Positions 8,355 through 18,400 are shown, numbered from the stretch's first letter. The stretch is 36,776 nucleotides of DNA from Limisphaerales bacterium (GCA_003159675.1 PLQC01000124.1:1-36776); one strand, 5' to 3'. The notes: generated by a model from the sequence alone, not told the origin. A program made the numbers and translations.

Positions 8355-8373
8355 TGGCGACGAGCCGTCGCCA
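8355..8373. terminator. Hairpin between convergent trpE and cydB
   Basis: A perfect 8-bp stem (TGGCGACG at 8355-8362, CGTCGCCA at 8366-8373) with a 3-nt loop lies 77 nt beyond trpE and 156 nt beyond cydB. There is no following T tract, so it is at best an atypical bidirectional terminator. Confidence 0.3.
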
Positions 8374-8396
8374 CCCCGATCTCCCAAATTCTGAAA

Positions 8397-8506
8397 GGCG
8401 GGGCGAGCGTCCCCGCGCCTGCGCCGCCGTAGCGGCTTCGTCGCCGCGAAGGCGCGAGCCGTCTGTTTCCAAAGAAAGGCCGGCTCGTCAGGAGCCTCGC
8501 CCCACC
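8397..8506. repeat. Imperfect inverted repeat downstream of cydB
   Basis: The arm GGCGGGGCGAGCGTCC (8397-8412) pairs with 8491-8506 read in reverse (GGTGGGGCGAGGCTCC), 13 of 16 positions. Smaller hairpins lie inside (for example CTTCG...CGAAG). No gene is seen in 8279-8528; the region is GC-rich palindromic filler of the kind dispersed in such genomes. Confidence 0.5.
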
Positions 8507-8528
8507 GGCCTCCCCGCGGTCCGGCGGG

Positions 8529-9560
8529 TCAGTAACTCATTTTTTCCAGTTTCACCTTGCCCCTGAAAATCCAGTAGATGCTGACGGTGTAGGCCAGCAC
8601 GACTGGCACGCCGATGAGCGCCATGGTGAGCATGACCGCGAGTGTTTTCGGTGAAGAGGAGGCGTTGTGGATGTTCAGGCTGTTGGCCGCGACGGGGTTG
8701 CTCAACACGAGGTTCGGGTACATCTCCAATCCGAACAGCCCCATCAACGCGACCATCGCCAGGCAGGACGAAAGGAACGCGCGCCAGTCGCGCCCGAGGT
8801 GGATTTCGCGGGGAATGTTCGCGATGGCGAGCATGTTGAAAATCGCGATGCTGAACAGCGACGGATTGGCCCGCACGCGCGCCGCCATGTGCGGCACGTA
8901 CAGCAGCGTCGCCATCGTCGTCATCGCGTAGCAGACGATGAAGAAGATGATGCTGTTGTTGATCCAGCCGCGCAGTTTGTCGTGCAATGCGCCCTCCGTC
9001 TTCAGCAGCGCGTAAATCGCCCCGTGCATCATGAACAGCGCGAGGGTCGTGACGCCCAGGAGCAGCGGATACGGCCCCAGCAAACTCCAGAACGTGCCGG
9101 CGAATTCGCCCCGGTCGTCCAGCGGGATGCCCCAGGCAATGTTCCCCATCGCCACGCCGATCAGGAGGCTGGAAACAATGCTGCCCGCGCTGAAGCCGAC
9201 GTCCCACATCCGCCGCCACCAGAGCATCGGCTGCTTGCTGCGGAATTCAATGGCGACCGCGCGAAAAATCAAGGCCACCAGCAGGAGCACGAACGCCATA
9301 TAGAAGCCCGAAAACACCGTGGCATACACGTTTGGAAACGCCGCGAACAACGAGCCGCCGCCCGTGACAAGCCAGACTTCGTTTCCGTCCCACACGGGTC
9401 CGATGGCGTTGAGCATGATGCGCCGCTCCTCATCCGTCCGGGTGAACAGGTGCAGCGCGCCGACGCCCAGGTCAAAGCCGTCCAGCATCGCATACCCGGT
9501 GAAGAGCACGCCGATGAGGATGAACCAGGTTGTGTTGAGATCGAGAGAGCCGAAGGTCAT
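8529..9560 (-). CDS. cydB: Cytochrome bd-type ubiquinol oxidase subunit II
   Basis: 343 residues with about eight or nine membrane helices. The ATG at 9560 places WFILIGVLFTGYAMLDGFDLG at the N-terminus, exactly where CydB has it; longer frames run into cydA. Other family landmarks are GPVWDGNEVWLVTGGGSLFAAFP, the RS-rich loop AIEFRSKQPMLWWRRMWD and GLEMYPNLV. CydB pairs with CydA to reduce oxygen with quinol electrons without pumping protons. It starts 13 nt after the cydA stop, so the two form an operon. No small CydX-type subunit frame is evident after it. Confidence 0.95.
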   Translation of the reverse strand: MTFGSLDLNTTWFILIGVLFTGYAMLDGFDLGVGALHLFTRTDEERRIMLNAIGPVWDGNEVWLVTGGGSLFAAFPNVYATVFSGFYMAFVLLLVALIFRAVAIEFRSKQPMLWWRRMWDVGFSAGSIVSSLLIGVAMGNIAWGIPLDDRGEFAGTFWSLLGPYPLLLGVTTLALFMMHGAIYALLKTEGALHDKLRGWINNSIIFFIVCYAMTTMATLLYVPHMAARVRANPSLFSIAIFNMLAIANIPREIHLGRDWRAFLSSCLAMVALMGLFGLEMYPNLVLSNPVAANSLNIHNASSSPKTLAVMLTMALIGVPVVLAYTVSIYWIFRGKVKLEKMSY

Positions 9561-9573
9561 AAGGGGGTGGCAT

Positions 9574-10941
9574 TCAGTGTCGGACGGGCAATGCCAGCTT
9601 GCCGGCGGGGACCAGATCGGCGTCATCCGGGCCGTGCTGGATTTTGTCGTTGAGCAGGTAAACAAAAACCGCGAAGAGCAGCAGGTAAACCGCGCTGAAC
9701 AGAAGGATCGAGGTCAGGACGGTGTTGGCCCTGACCACCGCGGACAAGCCCTCCGACGTGCGGAGCAATCCCTGAACGATCCACGGCTGGCGGCCCACCT
9801 CGGCGGCAAACCAGCCCGCCTGATTGGCGATCTGCGGGCCGAGCACCGACAGCACCAGGAGCCACAGGAGCCAGCGTTTCTCGAACAGCGACCCCCGCCG
9901 GAAATAAAGAAGGCCCAACGCCGAGATCACGATCATCCCCAGGCCGACCACCACCATCAGGTGAAAGAGTTGGAACGAAAAGTTCACCGGAGGCCGGTCC
10001 TCGGGTCTGGGTGCAGCCTCGCGCAGGCCCATCACCGGCGAATGCAAGTCGTCGTGCGCCAGAAAACTCAGCATTCCAGGCATGCGAATGCCCCGGGTCT
10101 GCTCGTCTTTCTCATCCACCCAACCGAGGAGCGTCAGTGGCGCGTTCGACCGCGTCTCGTATAGCCCCTCGAATGCCGCCAGTTTGACGGGCTGGTATTT
10201 CGCCACGGTCCGGGCGCTGAAATGTCCGCTGACCAATTGCAGCAGTGAGGCAGTCAGGCCCACGATCAGCCCAACGCGCAACGAAGCCCGAGCAAACGCC
10301 TCGTGCTTCCGCTTCAGCAAATACCACGCGCTGACACTGACGACCAGAAACGCCCCCGCCTGCCATGCGCCGCAGAGGGTGTGAAACAACCGGTCCATCG
10401 AGGACGGGTTGAAAACCATGCCCCAGAAATCCGTGATCTCGGCGCGCGCCTTCATGCCGTCTCCGACGATGTGAAAGCCCGCCGGTGTTTGCATCCAGGA
10501 ATTGGCCACCACGATCCAGATGGCGCTGAAGTGCGCGCCCAGGCACACCATGCATGTCGCAAAGAAATGCAGCCTGGGTCCGACCCGGTCCCAGCCGAAC
10601 AACAGCACGGCGAGGAAACCCGACTCGAGGAAGAACGCGAAGATGCCTTCGGCGGCCAGCGCGCTGCCAAACACGTCGCCAACATAGCGCGAATAGGTCG
10701 CCCAGTTCGTGCCGAATTCAAACTCCATGACGATGCCCGTGGCCACGCCGACGGCGAATGTGAGGGCGAAAACCTTCGTCCAGAAACGCGCTATCTGGTG
10801 ATAGATGGGCTTGCGCGTCCTCAGCCACGACCCCTCGATGATGACCAGCACGACGCCCAGCCCGATGCTCAAGGGCGGATACAGATAATGAATCCCCGCC
10901 GTCAGAGCGAACTGGAACCGTGAGAGTGTCAGGACATCCAT
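9574..10941 (-). CDS. cydA: Cytochrome bd-type ubiquinol oxidase subunit I
   Basis: 455 residues from ATG 10941 ([20 protein letters not shown]). His18 matches the heme ligand equivalent to E. coli His19. [20 protein letters not shown] carries the second conserved heme histidine, and [20 protein letters not shown] has the invariant GRQPW. The quinol-facing Q-loop is short (from about [18 protein letters not shown] to [11 protein letters not shown]), as in short-loop or CIO-like oxidases rather than the long E. coli form. The enzyme would give high-affinity or stress-resistant respiration. Transcribed away from the two-component operon. Confidence 0.95.
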   Translation of the reverse strand: MDVLTLSRFQFALTAGIHYLYPPLSIGLGVVLVIIEGSWLRTRKPIYHQIARFWTKVFALTFAVGVATGIVMEFEFGTNWATYSRYVGDVFGSALAAEGIFAFFLESGFLAVLLFGWDRVGPRLHFFATCMVCLGAHFSAIWIVVANSWMQTPAGFHIVGDGMKARAEITDFWGMVFNPSSMDRLFHTLCGAWQAGAFLVVSVSAWYLLKRKHEAFARASLRVGLIVGLTASLLQLVSGHFSARTVAKYQPVKLAAFEGLYETRSNAPLTLLGWVDEKDEQTRGIRMPGMLSFLAHDDLHSPVMGLREAAPRPEDRPPVNFSFQLFHLMVVVGLGMIVISALGLLYFRRGSLFEKRWLLWLLVLSVLGPQIANQAGWFAAEVGRQPWIVQGLLRTSEGLSAVVRANTVLTSILLFSAVYLLLFAVFVYLLNDKIQHGPDDADLVPAGKLALPVRH

Positions 10942-11012
10942 AATCCGTCTGATGCTACCCCGGATTCTAATCAACCAAAAGCGCGGAATGAAGGCACAAC
11001 GGGTTGGAAACG

Positions 11013-11135
11013 TCATCCTCCGGCCGGTGACGGCAGGGCGCTCACGTCGATGAATGACTCCAGCCGTTTCTTCAAGTCATCCTCTTCCGGCCCCCCGATG
11101 ATCGTGCTTACGAGCTTGCCTTTAATTCTTAACGA
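11013..11135 (-). pseudogene. C-terminal remnant of a thioredoxin-like gene
   Basis: On the minus strand, after an in-frame TAA, an open frame reads ISLRIKGKLVSTIIGG, PEEDDLKKRLESFID, VSALPSPAGG, then TGA at 11015-11013. This has the form of the last strand and helix of a thioredoxin fold (KxGKLV-x-x-IIGG, then an acidic/basic amphipathic helix with LKKRLE). The frame has no credible start codon or ribosome site and the catalytic CxxC half is absent; the response regulator on the other strand occupies where it should be. I read it as a truncated leftover, possibly from rearrangement. The evidence is short, so chance similarity is possible. Confidence 0.42.
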
Positions 11136-11138
11136 AAT

Positions 11139-11167
11139 TTAATCATTGATTCACCGCGCTTTAATAT
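11139..11167 (+). promoter_or_regulatory. Candidate promoter of the two-component/efflux operon
   Basis: TTAATC at 11139-11144 and TAATAT at 11162-11167 have a 17-nt spacing, as in a sigma-70-type promoter, in an AT-rich patch 30-60 nt before the response regulator. TTTAAT words occur at 11121, 11138 and 11160; the last two are 22 nt apart, two helical turns, so they could be OmpR-type half-sites for autoregulation. Both readings are inferred. Confidence 0.35.
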
Positions 11168-11198
11168 ACGTTTGGTCAAATCCTTTGTCGAAAGTCTT

Positions 11199-11879
11199 AT
11201 GCGAATACTTGTGGTAGAAGACGAAAAGAAAGTGGCGGACATGATCGCGCGCGGGCTCAAAGCCGAGGGTTATGCGGTGGATGTGGCGCTGGACGGCCAA
11301 AGCGGCTGGGACATGGCCAACGGCTGCGAGTACGATCTGGTCGTTCTGGATCTGATGCTGCCGCGCTTGAGCGGGGCTGAAATCCTGGGCCGCATCCGCC
11401 GCAAGAACCAGCAGGTGCCGATTCTGATCCTGACGGCGCGGGACGCCACGGACGAAAAGGTGCGAAATTTTGAGGCGGGGGCGGACGACTATCTGACGAA
11501 GCCGTTTGCGTTTGCGGAGTTGCAGGTGCGGGTGAAGGCCTTGTTGCGCCGGGCGCCGGCGAATCGGGCCAGTGTGCTGCGCGTGGCCGATCTCGAAGTG
11601 GACCGCTTTTGCCAACAGGTCAGGCGCGGCGGCAAAAAAATCGATCTCACGGCCAAGGAATATGCGCTCCTCGAGTACCTGGCCACCCATCCGGGCCGGG
11701 TGTTTTCGCGCACGATGATCATCGAGCACGTCTGGGACCAGAGCTTCGAGGGTTTGACGAACATTGTGGATGTGTACGTACGGCATTTGCGGGGCAAGGT
11801 GGACGATCCGTTTCCCACCAAATTGATCCGGACAGTCCGCGGCATGGGGTACTATCTGAGCGAGGAGGCGGACAAATGA
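11199..11879 (+). CDS. OmpR/PhoB-family response regulator
   Basis: 226 residues from ATG 11199 (MRILVVEDEKKVADMIARGL). The receiver domain (about 1-115) has the acidic pair Glu7/Asp8, phospho-acceptor Asp51 (LVVLDLMLPRLSG), conserved Thr (ILTARD) and Lys (YLTKPF). A winged-helix DNA-binding domain follows (about 125-222; LTAKEYALLEYLATHPGRVF, VDVYVRHLRGKVD, IRTVRGMGYYL). It overlaps the kinase gene start as ATGA. Its sequence resembles the CusR/CopR branch of efflux-linked regulators, and the genes behind it encode a full RND export system, so it probably controls that operon. The inducing signal is not shown. Confidence 0.93.
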   Translation: MRILVVEDEKKVADMIARGLKAEGYAVDVALDGQSGWDMANGCEYDLVVLDLMLPRLSGAEILGRIRRKNQQVPILILTARDATDEKVRNFEAGADDYLTKPFAFAELQVRVKALLRRAPANRASVLRVADLEVDRFCQQVRRGGKKIDLTAKEYALLEYLATHPGRVFSRTMIIEHVWDQSFEGLTNIVDVYVRHLRGKVDDPFPTKLIRTVRGMGYYLSEEADK

Positions 11880-13318
11880 ATATGCGCTCGCTCCGATTTC
11901 GACTGGTGGCCTGGTATGCCAGCCTGCTGGCCGCCATCTTCGTGGCGCTGGGTGTTTTGACGTTCGCTGGATTGCGGCACTTTCTGGAAACCAACCTGCG
12001 GGACACCCAGATGCGACGCGCCCGGCAGATCGCCGACACCCTCCTGCTGAACGTCAGCCATCCCGGCGACGCGTTTATTGCCCCCGAGGTCGAGGCCTTC
12101 TACGCGCCCGAGGCCAACGATCGGTTCATCCGGATCACGCGGAGCGACGGGAGTATGCTCTATGCCTCGGGCAAGCCAACGGATGACAGTTTTGATTCCT
12201 CCGCGATCCCAAGGGCGCCATTGACAAGGAACGGCGAGGGATCCCGCAGGGAAAGATTGCCCGGCGACAAGGTCCTTCTGATTGCCTCGTTGGACTACAA
12301 GACCTCGATCGGAGCGCGCTATGTCGTCGAAGTCGGGGCGCCGATGGCGCGGATCGAGGCGATGCTGGATCAGGTCCTTCTGTTCTTGGCACTCGGGTTG
12401 CCGATTGTGGTGATCGTGGCGGCGGGGGGAGGTTATCTGCTGGTGAAACGGGCCCTGGCGCCGGTGGATCAGATCGCGCGCAAAGCCGAGCAGATCTCCC
12501 AGCACAACCTGAGCGGGCGCCTGCCGGTGACGCGGACGGGCGACGAACTGGAACGGCTTTCTCTCTCGCTCAACCACATGATCAGCCGTCTGGAGGACGC
12601 GGTCCACAACTCCAAGCGATTCCTGGCGGATGCGTCGCATGAATTGCGCACGCCCCTGACGGTGCTGCGCGGCGAACTGGAGAACGTCGCGCAAAACGGA
12701 CGGCTGGAGGAAGACACGCGCGAGACCCTCGGCAGCATGCTGGAGGAAGTCGAGCGCCTGGCGAAAATCGTCGAAGGCCTTTTCGCCCTGTCGCGTCTGG
12801 ATGCCGGCGAGGCGCAGGCCGAGTGGGTCCCGTTCGATCTGGCGGAATTGGCGGCCACCACCGCCGATCAGATGAGTCTGCTGGCCGAGGACAAGGGCAT
12901 TTCCGTTTCGTGCGAAGCGAAGCAGGGGATCACGGTGGAAGGGGATCGGGCCCGGCTCAAACAGGTCGTCGTCAACCTGCTCGACAATGCGATCAAATAC
13001 ACGCCCAACGGTGGCGCCATCCACCTGGGGGTGACACGCAAGAACGGCCACGCGGTCCTGGATGTAACCGACAATGGGATCGGCATTCCTGCCGAAGCGT
13101 TGCCCCACGTATTCGAGCGCTTTTTCCGGGTGGACAAAGCCCGCTCGCGAGACGAGGGCGGCGCCGGGCTCGGACTGTCGATCGTGAAATCCATCTGCAC
13201 GGCGCACGGCGCCGCCGTGGAAGTCGAAAGCACGCCCGGGCGGGGGAGCCACTTTCGCATCAAGCTGCCATTGGCGGAGAGCGGAGCGCCAACAAAGGAA
13301 AATCAACATGAAAACTGA
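11876..13318 (+). CDS. Sensor histidine kinase, HAMP type
   Basis: 480 residues. ATG 11876 overlaps the regulator stop. Two membrane helices (about 12-34 and 162-186) enclose a periplasmic sensor domain of about 125 residues that contains neither a Cys pair nor a His cluster. A HAMP segment follows (KRALAPVDQIARKAEQIS), then the DHp box SKRFLADASHELRTPLTVL with phosphorylatable His255, and a Bergerat ATPase with N box (VVNLLDNAIKYT), G1 (DVTDNGIGIP), F (FERFFRV) and G2 (GGAGLGLSIV). It would phosphorylate Asp51 of the adjacent regulator. The ligand is unknown. Its last 11 nt overlap the adaptor gene. Confidence 0.93.
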   Translation: MNMRSLRFRLVAWYASLLAAIFVALGVLTFAGLRHFLETNLRDTQMRRARQIADTLLLNVSHPGDAFIAPEVEAFYAPEANDRFIRITRSDGSMLYASGKPTDDSFDSSAIPRAPLTRNGEGSRRERLPGDKVLLIASLDYKTSIGARYVVEVGAPMARIEAMLDQVLLFLALGLPIVVIVAAGGGYLLVKRALAPVDQIARKAEQISQHNLSGRLPVTRTGDELERLSLSLNHMISRLEDAVHNSKRFLADASHELRTPLTVLRGELENVAQNGRLEEDTRETLGSMLEEVERLAKIVEGLFALSRLDAGEAQAEWVPFDLAELAATTADQMSLLAEDKGISVSCEAKQGITVEGDRARLKQVVVNLLDNAIKYTPNGGAIHLGVTRKNGHAVLDVTDNGIGIPAEALPHVFERFFRVDKARSRDEGGAGLGLSIVKSICTAHGAAVEVESTPGRGSHFRIKLPLAESGAPTKENQHEN

Positions 13319-14513
13319 AGTTCTCAAATCCATTGAAAAGATCCTCCGCCCGTGGCTCACCGGGGCGGGGCGGCGGTTGCGCTGGAAGTTGTCGGCGGTG
13401 TTCGTGGTCCTGTTAGTCGTCGCGGCGTTTTTCCTCCGCCCGGGCCAGAGCAAGGCCAACGCCAACGCCGGCATGGAAACGATGCCGCTGCCCTCCGTTG
13501 CCGTGGCCAAAGTGGACCGGGAAGACCTGTATCGGCAAGTGACGATCCCGGCCGAATTCCGGCCGTACGTGGAGGTCGAGCTGCACGCGAAGGTTTCCGG
13601 CTTTTTGCAGCAAATCAACGTGGATTTTGGCGACCAGGTCAAAGCGGGCCAGCCTTTGGCCACACTCGAGGTCCCGGAATTGCAGGACCAACTCAACAGC
13701 GCGATTGCCACGGAACAGCAAGCGGTGGCCGATTACACAAACGCGCACCTGGTTTTCACCCGCTTGACGGCGGTGAACAAGGGCCATCCGAATCTCGTGG
13801 CGGAACAGGACCTTGACACTGCCGAAGCGAAGGATGGCGCGGCGGCGGCCGCGATCGCCGCCACCAAGGCGGATATGGAGAAATATAAAACCTTGGTGGC
13901 ATACACCAAAATCACCGCCCCCTTCGATGGCGTGATCACCCGGCGTTACGCCGATCCGGGCGCGCTCATCCAGGCCGGCACGGCTTCCGACACTCAATCC
14001 ATGCCGCTGGTGCGCCTTTCGGACAATTATCGCCTGCGATTGGATTTTCCCGTTTCGGTTGATTACGTCCAGGACATTCAAATGGGCGACGCGGTGGACG
14101 TGCGGGTTGAGTCGCTCGGCGGCAAAATGTTCACCGGCAAGATCTCGCGATTCACGCACAAGGTGGACGACAGCACGCGAACCATGATCACCGAAATGGA
14201 GGTGGACAATCCCAAGCTCGAACTTGTCCCCGGCATGTATGCCTCGGTCGTCTTGAAAGTGGAGCAACATCCGCAAGCGCTGGCCGTTCCGATCGAGGCC
14301 ATTTCCGAAGGCAAGAGCCCCACGGTGTATGTGGTCAACGCCCATCACGAAATTGAGGAACGCGCCATAAGCCTCGGCCTCGAAACACCCACCAAATACG
14401 AAGTTCTCTCCGGCTTGCAGGAAGGGGAGTTGGTGATGATCGGCAACCCCGGTCAAATCAAACCTGGCCAGAAGGTGGAAGCCAAATTGGTGAGTCTGCT
14501 GGCTGAACAATGA
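13308..14513 (+). CDS. RND efflux periplasmic adaptor (membrane fusion protein)
   Basis: 401 residues, ATG 13308, overlapping the kinase end by 11 nt. An N-terminal membrane anchor (about 27-43, WKLSAVFVVLLVVAAFFL) is followed by the barrel-sandwich/lipoyl half-motif VELHAKVSGFLQQINVDFGD, an alpha-hairpin (about 115-180, unusually Ala-rich at DGAAAAAIAATKAD), the second lipoyl half (AYTKITAPFDGVITRRYADP) and beta-barrel/membrane-proximal domains. It links the inner-membrane RND pump to the TolC channel. There is no lipobox, so it is anchored by the helix. No metal-binding His/Met-rich N-terminus as in CusB is present, so drug or lipophile export is more likely than metal. Confidence 0.92.
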   Translation: MKTEVLKSIEKILRPWLTGAGRRLRWKLSAVFVVLLVVAAFFLRPGQSKANANAGMETMPLPSVAVAKVDREDLYRQVTIPAEFRPYVEVELHAKVSGFLQQINVDFGDQVKAGQPLATLEVPELQDQLNSAIATEQQAVADYTNAHLVFTRLTAVNKGHPNLVAEQDLDTAEAKDGAAAAAIAATKADMEKYKTLVAYTKITAPFDGVITRRYADPGALIQAGTASDTQSMPLVRLSDNYRLRLDFPVSVDYVQDIQMGDAVDVRVESLGGKMFTGKISRFTHKVDDSTRTMITEMEVDNPKLELVPGMYASVVLKVEQHPQALAVPIEAISEGKSPTVYVVNAHHEIEERAISLGLETPTKYEVLSGLQEGELVMIGNPGQIKPGQKVEAKLVSLLAEQ

Positions 14514-14554
14514 AACTCTCCATTGCCAGATTCAATGGGCAGGTGCATTTCCGC

Positions 14555-14700
14555 TGCCGGATCACACCCGTTGCGATTGCGGGGCAGGCGTCCCGCCCGC
14601 CCAACCGGGCGCAGCGTGGCAGGGCCGCCAGCCGCGAGTTGGACAATCTTCGGGGCCGGCGAGACGCCCGCCCTGCGATCTCATCGGTTCCGATGCGGCA
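14555..14700. repeat. Long imperfect inverted repeat between adaptor and RraA-like genes
   Basis: About 44 bases from 14555 (TGCCGGATCACACCCG...) pair with the reverse of 14656-14700 (TGCCGCATCGGAACCG...), roughly three quarters matching by my count. The inner arms carry GGGGCAGGCGTCCCGCC and GGGCGGGCGTCTCGCC. It is MITE- or REP-like, encodes nothing, and its right end touches the ribosome site of the next gene. It could form a strong RNA stem inside the operon transcript. Confidence 0.6.
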
Positions 14701-14703
14701 AGG

Positions 14704-15408
14704 ATGAATTGCATGAAGGAACTTTTGACGCCCGAACAACTCGAAGCCCTGCGGCGCTGGGATGCCTGCACGCTGGCCAATGCCATCGAGACGTTTCAGA
14801 AACGATTGCGCAACGAAGGCTTTGTGGACCGGACCGTCCGCTGCCTGTTTCCGCACCTGCAGCCGATGGTCGGCTATGCGGCCACGGTCAAGATCCGCGG
14901 TTCCGCCCCGCCCATGGCCGACGGCAGGTATTCCGACCGCACCGACTGGTGGGATTACATCCTGTCCCTGCCGGCACCGCGCGTGGTGGTCGTGCAGGAC
15001 GTGGCCACACGGGTCGGGCTTGGTTCGCTGGTCGGCGCGGTGCACATGAACATCCTGCGGACACTTCACTGCGTCGGCGTCGTCACCAACGGTTCCGTTC
15101 GGGACATTCCCGCGGCCGAGAGCGCCGGATTCCATTTCTTCGCCGGCAGCGTTTCAGTTTCGCACGCCTACGTTCACATCGTGGAAATGGGCGGGCCGGT
15201 CGAGATTGGCGGATTGAAAATTCAGTCGGGTGATTTGTTGCACGGGGATCTGCACGGGGTCCAGTCTATTCCGCTGGACATCGCGGCCCGGGTGCCGGCA
15301 GTGGCCGCGCAAATTGCCGCGAAGGAGCAGGCGTTGATTGCGCTCTGCCGCTCCCCGGAATTCACTCTCGAGAAGTTGCGCGCCGCCATCACGAACAAAC
15401 CCTCCTGA
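14704..15408 (+). CDS. RraA-like / HMG-aldolase-type family protein
   Basis: 234 residues; ATG 14704 follows AAGG at suitable distance, with ATG 14713 as an alternative. The fold family includes RraA (inhibitor of RNase E), 4-hydroxy-4-methyl-2-oxoglutarate aldolases and similar lyases. Diagnostic stretches: DACTLANAIETF, VGYAATVKI, VVVVQDV, GSLVGAVHMNI, GVVTNGSVRDIPA (the NGxxRD active-site signature) and GDLLHGDLHGV. The conserved Arg-Asp pair favours a catalytic lyase over a pure RNase E inhibitor. It sits between the adaptor and pump genes, 15 nt before the pump start, an unusual place for this family. Confidence 0.85.
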   Translation: MNCMKELLTPEQLEALRRWDACTLANAIETFQKRLRNEGFVDRTVRCLFPHLQPMVGYAATVKIRGSAPPMADGRYSDRTDWWDYILSLPAPRVVVVQDVATRVGLGSLVGAVHMNILRTLHCVGVVTNGSVRDIPAAESAGFHFFAGSVSVSHAYVHIVEMGGPVEIGGLKIQSGDLLHGDLHGVQSIPLDIAARVPAVAAQIAAKEQALIALCRSPEFTLEKLRAAITNKPS

Positions 15409-15423
15409 TCCTCCCTCTTTGTC

Positions 15424-18400
15424 ATGTCCCGCTTCGCGCTCCGCTATCCCTATCTCATCATCGTGCTGTGTCTGATCACCTGCGTCGTGGGCGTGACCAG
15501 CCTGGTGCGGATGCCGGTCGATTTGTTCCCGCCGATCAAAATCCCCGTGGTGGTGGTGGCCACGTTCTTTTCCGGCATGCCGCCCGAGCAGATTGAAACG
15601 GACATCACCGGTCGCTTCGAGCGGTTCTTCACCCTGGCCAGCGGTGTGGACCACATCGAATCGCGTTCGCTCCCCGGGGTCAGCCTGATCAAAATCTATT
15701 TCCAACCGGGGTTCAATTCGGATTCAGCGGTCACGAGCATCGCCAACCTGGCGATGGCCGATTTGCGCAAACTGCCGCCCGGCACGTTGCCGCCGGTGGT
15801 GTTGAAGTTCGACGCCTCGAGTCTGCCGGTCTGTCTGATCACGCTGAAAGGCGAGGGATTGAACGAGGCCCGGCTGCGCGACCTCGGCCAGTACGACGTG
15901 CGCAACCAGGTTGCCAACGTGCCCGGCGCCTCCGTGCCCCAGCCGTTCGGCGGACGCTACCGGCAAATCATGGTGTACGTGGACCCGCTCAAACTGGAAG
16001 CGCACCAGTTGAGCGTCATGGATGTCGTGCGCACGGTCAATCAGGCGAACCTGATTTTGCCCGCCGGCGACGTGAAGATTGGCCCGTACGATTACAACCT
16101 CTACGCGAACAGCCAGATCAACGCGATGAAGGACATCAACCAATTGCCGTTGAAGACCGTCGGCAACGCTTCCGTGCTGGTGTCCGACGTGGGCAACGCC
16201 GAAGACGCCTCGCAAATCCAATACAACATCGTGCGTGTGGACGGACAGCCTTCCGTGTATCTGCCGGTGCTGAAACAGGGCGGCGACGCCAACACCATCG
16301 CCGTGGTGAACGGCATCAAAGCCGCGGTGTCGCATCTGCTCGATGTGCCGAAGCAGCTCGTGACCAAAGTGGTGTTCGATCAATCCGTCTTTGTCCGCAG
16401 CGCCATTGAAAATCTGATTCACGAGGGCGCCATCGGCCTGGTGTTGACCGGCGTCATGATTCTGATTTTCCTCGGCAGCGTGCGGGCGACCGCGGCTGTG
16501 TTCCTTTCCATCCCCCTGTCGGCCCTGGCGACGTTCATTGCGCTGTCGCTCGGAGACAACACGGTCAACGCCATGATTCTGGGCGGCCTGGCGCTGGCGT
16601 TCTCGCGGCTCATTGATAATTCGGTGGTGGTCCTGGAAAACATCTTTCGCCACCTGGAGCTGGGCGAACCGCCCGAGGTTGCCGCGGAAAGGGGCGGCCA
16701 GGAAGTGGCGTTGCCGGTGTTGGCGGCCACCCTCGCCACGGCGGTGGTCTTTTTTCCCGTCACCTTTCTTTACGGTGTCAGCCGGTTCCTGTTCGGCGCG
16801 CTGGCGTTGTCGGTGATTCTTTCGCTCTTCGCCTCCTATTTTGTCGCGATGACCGTGGTGCCACTCTTTTGCGCGAAACTGATCAAAGGACATGGCGCGC
16901 ATGGCGAAAGTGCGAACGACCAGCCCCAATCCTGGGGCAGGCGGTTCAACGCCTGGTTCAACCGCAAGTTCACGCAAATGCTCGATCGCTACGAAGGGTC
17001 TTTGAACAAGGCGTTGCTGCGTCCCGCCGCCACCGTGCTAGGCATCACGGGTATGTTCGTCCTCAGCCTGAGCCTTTATCCGCTGGTGGGCCAGGCGTAT
17101 TTCCCGCGCACCGATCCCGGCCAGTTTGTCGTCAACCTCAAAGCGGCCAGCGGGATGCGCCTGGAATTGACCGACAAGCTCGTCGAGCAGGCGGAGCAGA
17201 TCGTGCGCGAGGTTGTGCCGGCCAAAGATCTGAAAATCATCGTTTCGAACATCGGCGTCACTCCCGGCTTCTCTTCGATCTACACGCCGAACTCCGGCCC
17301 GCATACGGCGTTCGTGCAGGTGGGACTGAACGACGGTCACAAACTGAGCAGCTTTGAATACATGAACCGCGTGCGGGAACGTCTGCGCAAGGATCTGCCG
17401 CAAGTGGCCGCCTATTTCCAGACCGGCGGTTTGGTGGATGCCGTGCTCAACCTCGGCATGCCCGCGCCGCTGGACATTCAGGTGAGCGGCATGAACCTGG
17501 AGGCCGCCCATAAATCCGCGATCGAGATCGCCCGGAAAGTGCGCGCGTTGCCCGGCGTCAGCGACGTGCTCGTGCCGCAGGACGTGGATTATCCGGCGCT
17601 GCAATTGAACATCGACCGCGAGCGCGCCAGCGAACTGGGCCTGGACGAAAAGGAAGTGGTCGGCAACGTCATCACGGCCCTGACCTCCGACATGATGATC
17701 GCCCCCAGCTACTGGGTGGATCCCAAGAGCGGCAATGACTACTTTCTCACGGTCCAATACCCGGAAAACTTCATCAAAAACCTGGCGGACCTGGCCTCGG
17801 TACCGTTGCGCGGGACGCTCTCGTCCATGCCGACACGCCTGGATACGGTCAGCCAGATCAAACATATCGAGTCGCCGACCGAGGTGGACCATTACCAACT
17901 CCGGCGGGTGATGGACGTTTACGTTTCACCCCGCGGCGAGGACATTGGACGCGTGCTGGACGGTGTCCGGAAGATCATCGGCCGCACGTCATTGCCGGAA
18001 AACGTGCGCGTGGAAATCCGGGGCTCGGCCCACGCGATGGAGGTCTCGTTCCGGAGTTTTGGCCTGGGGCTGATTCTCTCGACGCTGTTGGTCTATTTGA
18101 TCCTGGTCGCGCAGTTCGGATCGTTCGTGGACCCGTTCCTGATCCTGCTGGCCATCCCGACCGGATTGACGGGTGTGCTGCTGATCCTGTTCGTCACGGG
18201 GACAACGCTCAACGTCATGTCGCTGATGGGCGTGGTGATGATGGTGGGGATTGTGGTGTCCAACAGCATCCTGATCGTGGAATTCACCAACCGGCTGCGC
18301 GCGGAGGGACGTTCCTTGCGCGACGCGGTGGTTCAGGCCTGCCGCGTGCGGTTGCGGCCGGTGTTGATGACGTCGTTGGCCACGCTGATCGGGTTGATTC

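Noticed and set aside
11852-13711. 619-codon open frame on the minus strand
   Set aside because: Antisense to the histidine kinase and adaptor genes; the translation is rich in Arg, Gln and His and has no family motif.
14704-15408. Assignment as the RNase E inhibitor rraA
   Set aside because: The conserved NGSVRD signature is that of the wider aldolase/lyase-like family, and family membership alone does not prove RNase E inhibition.
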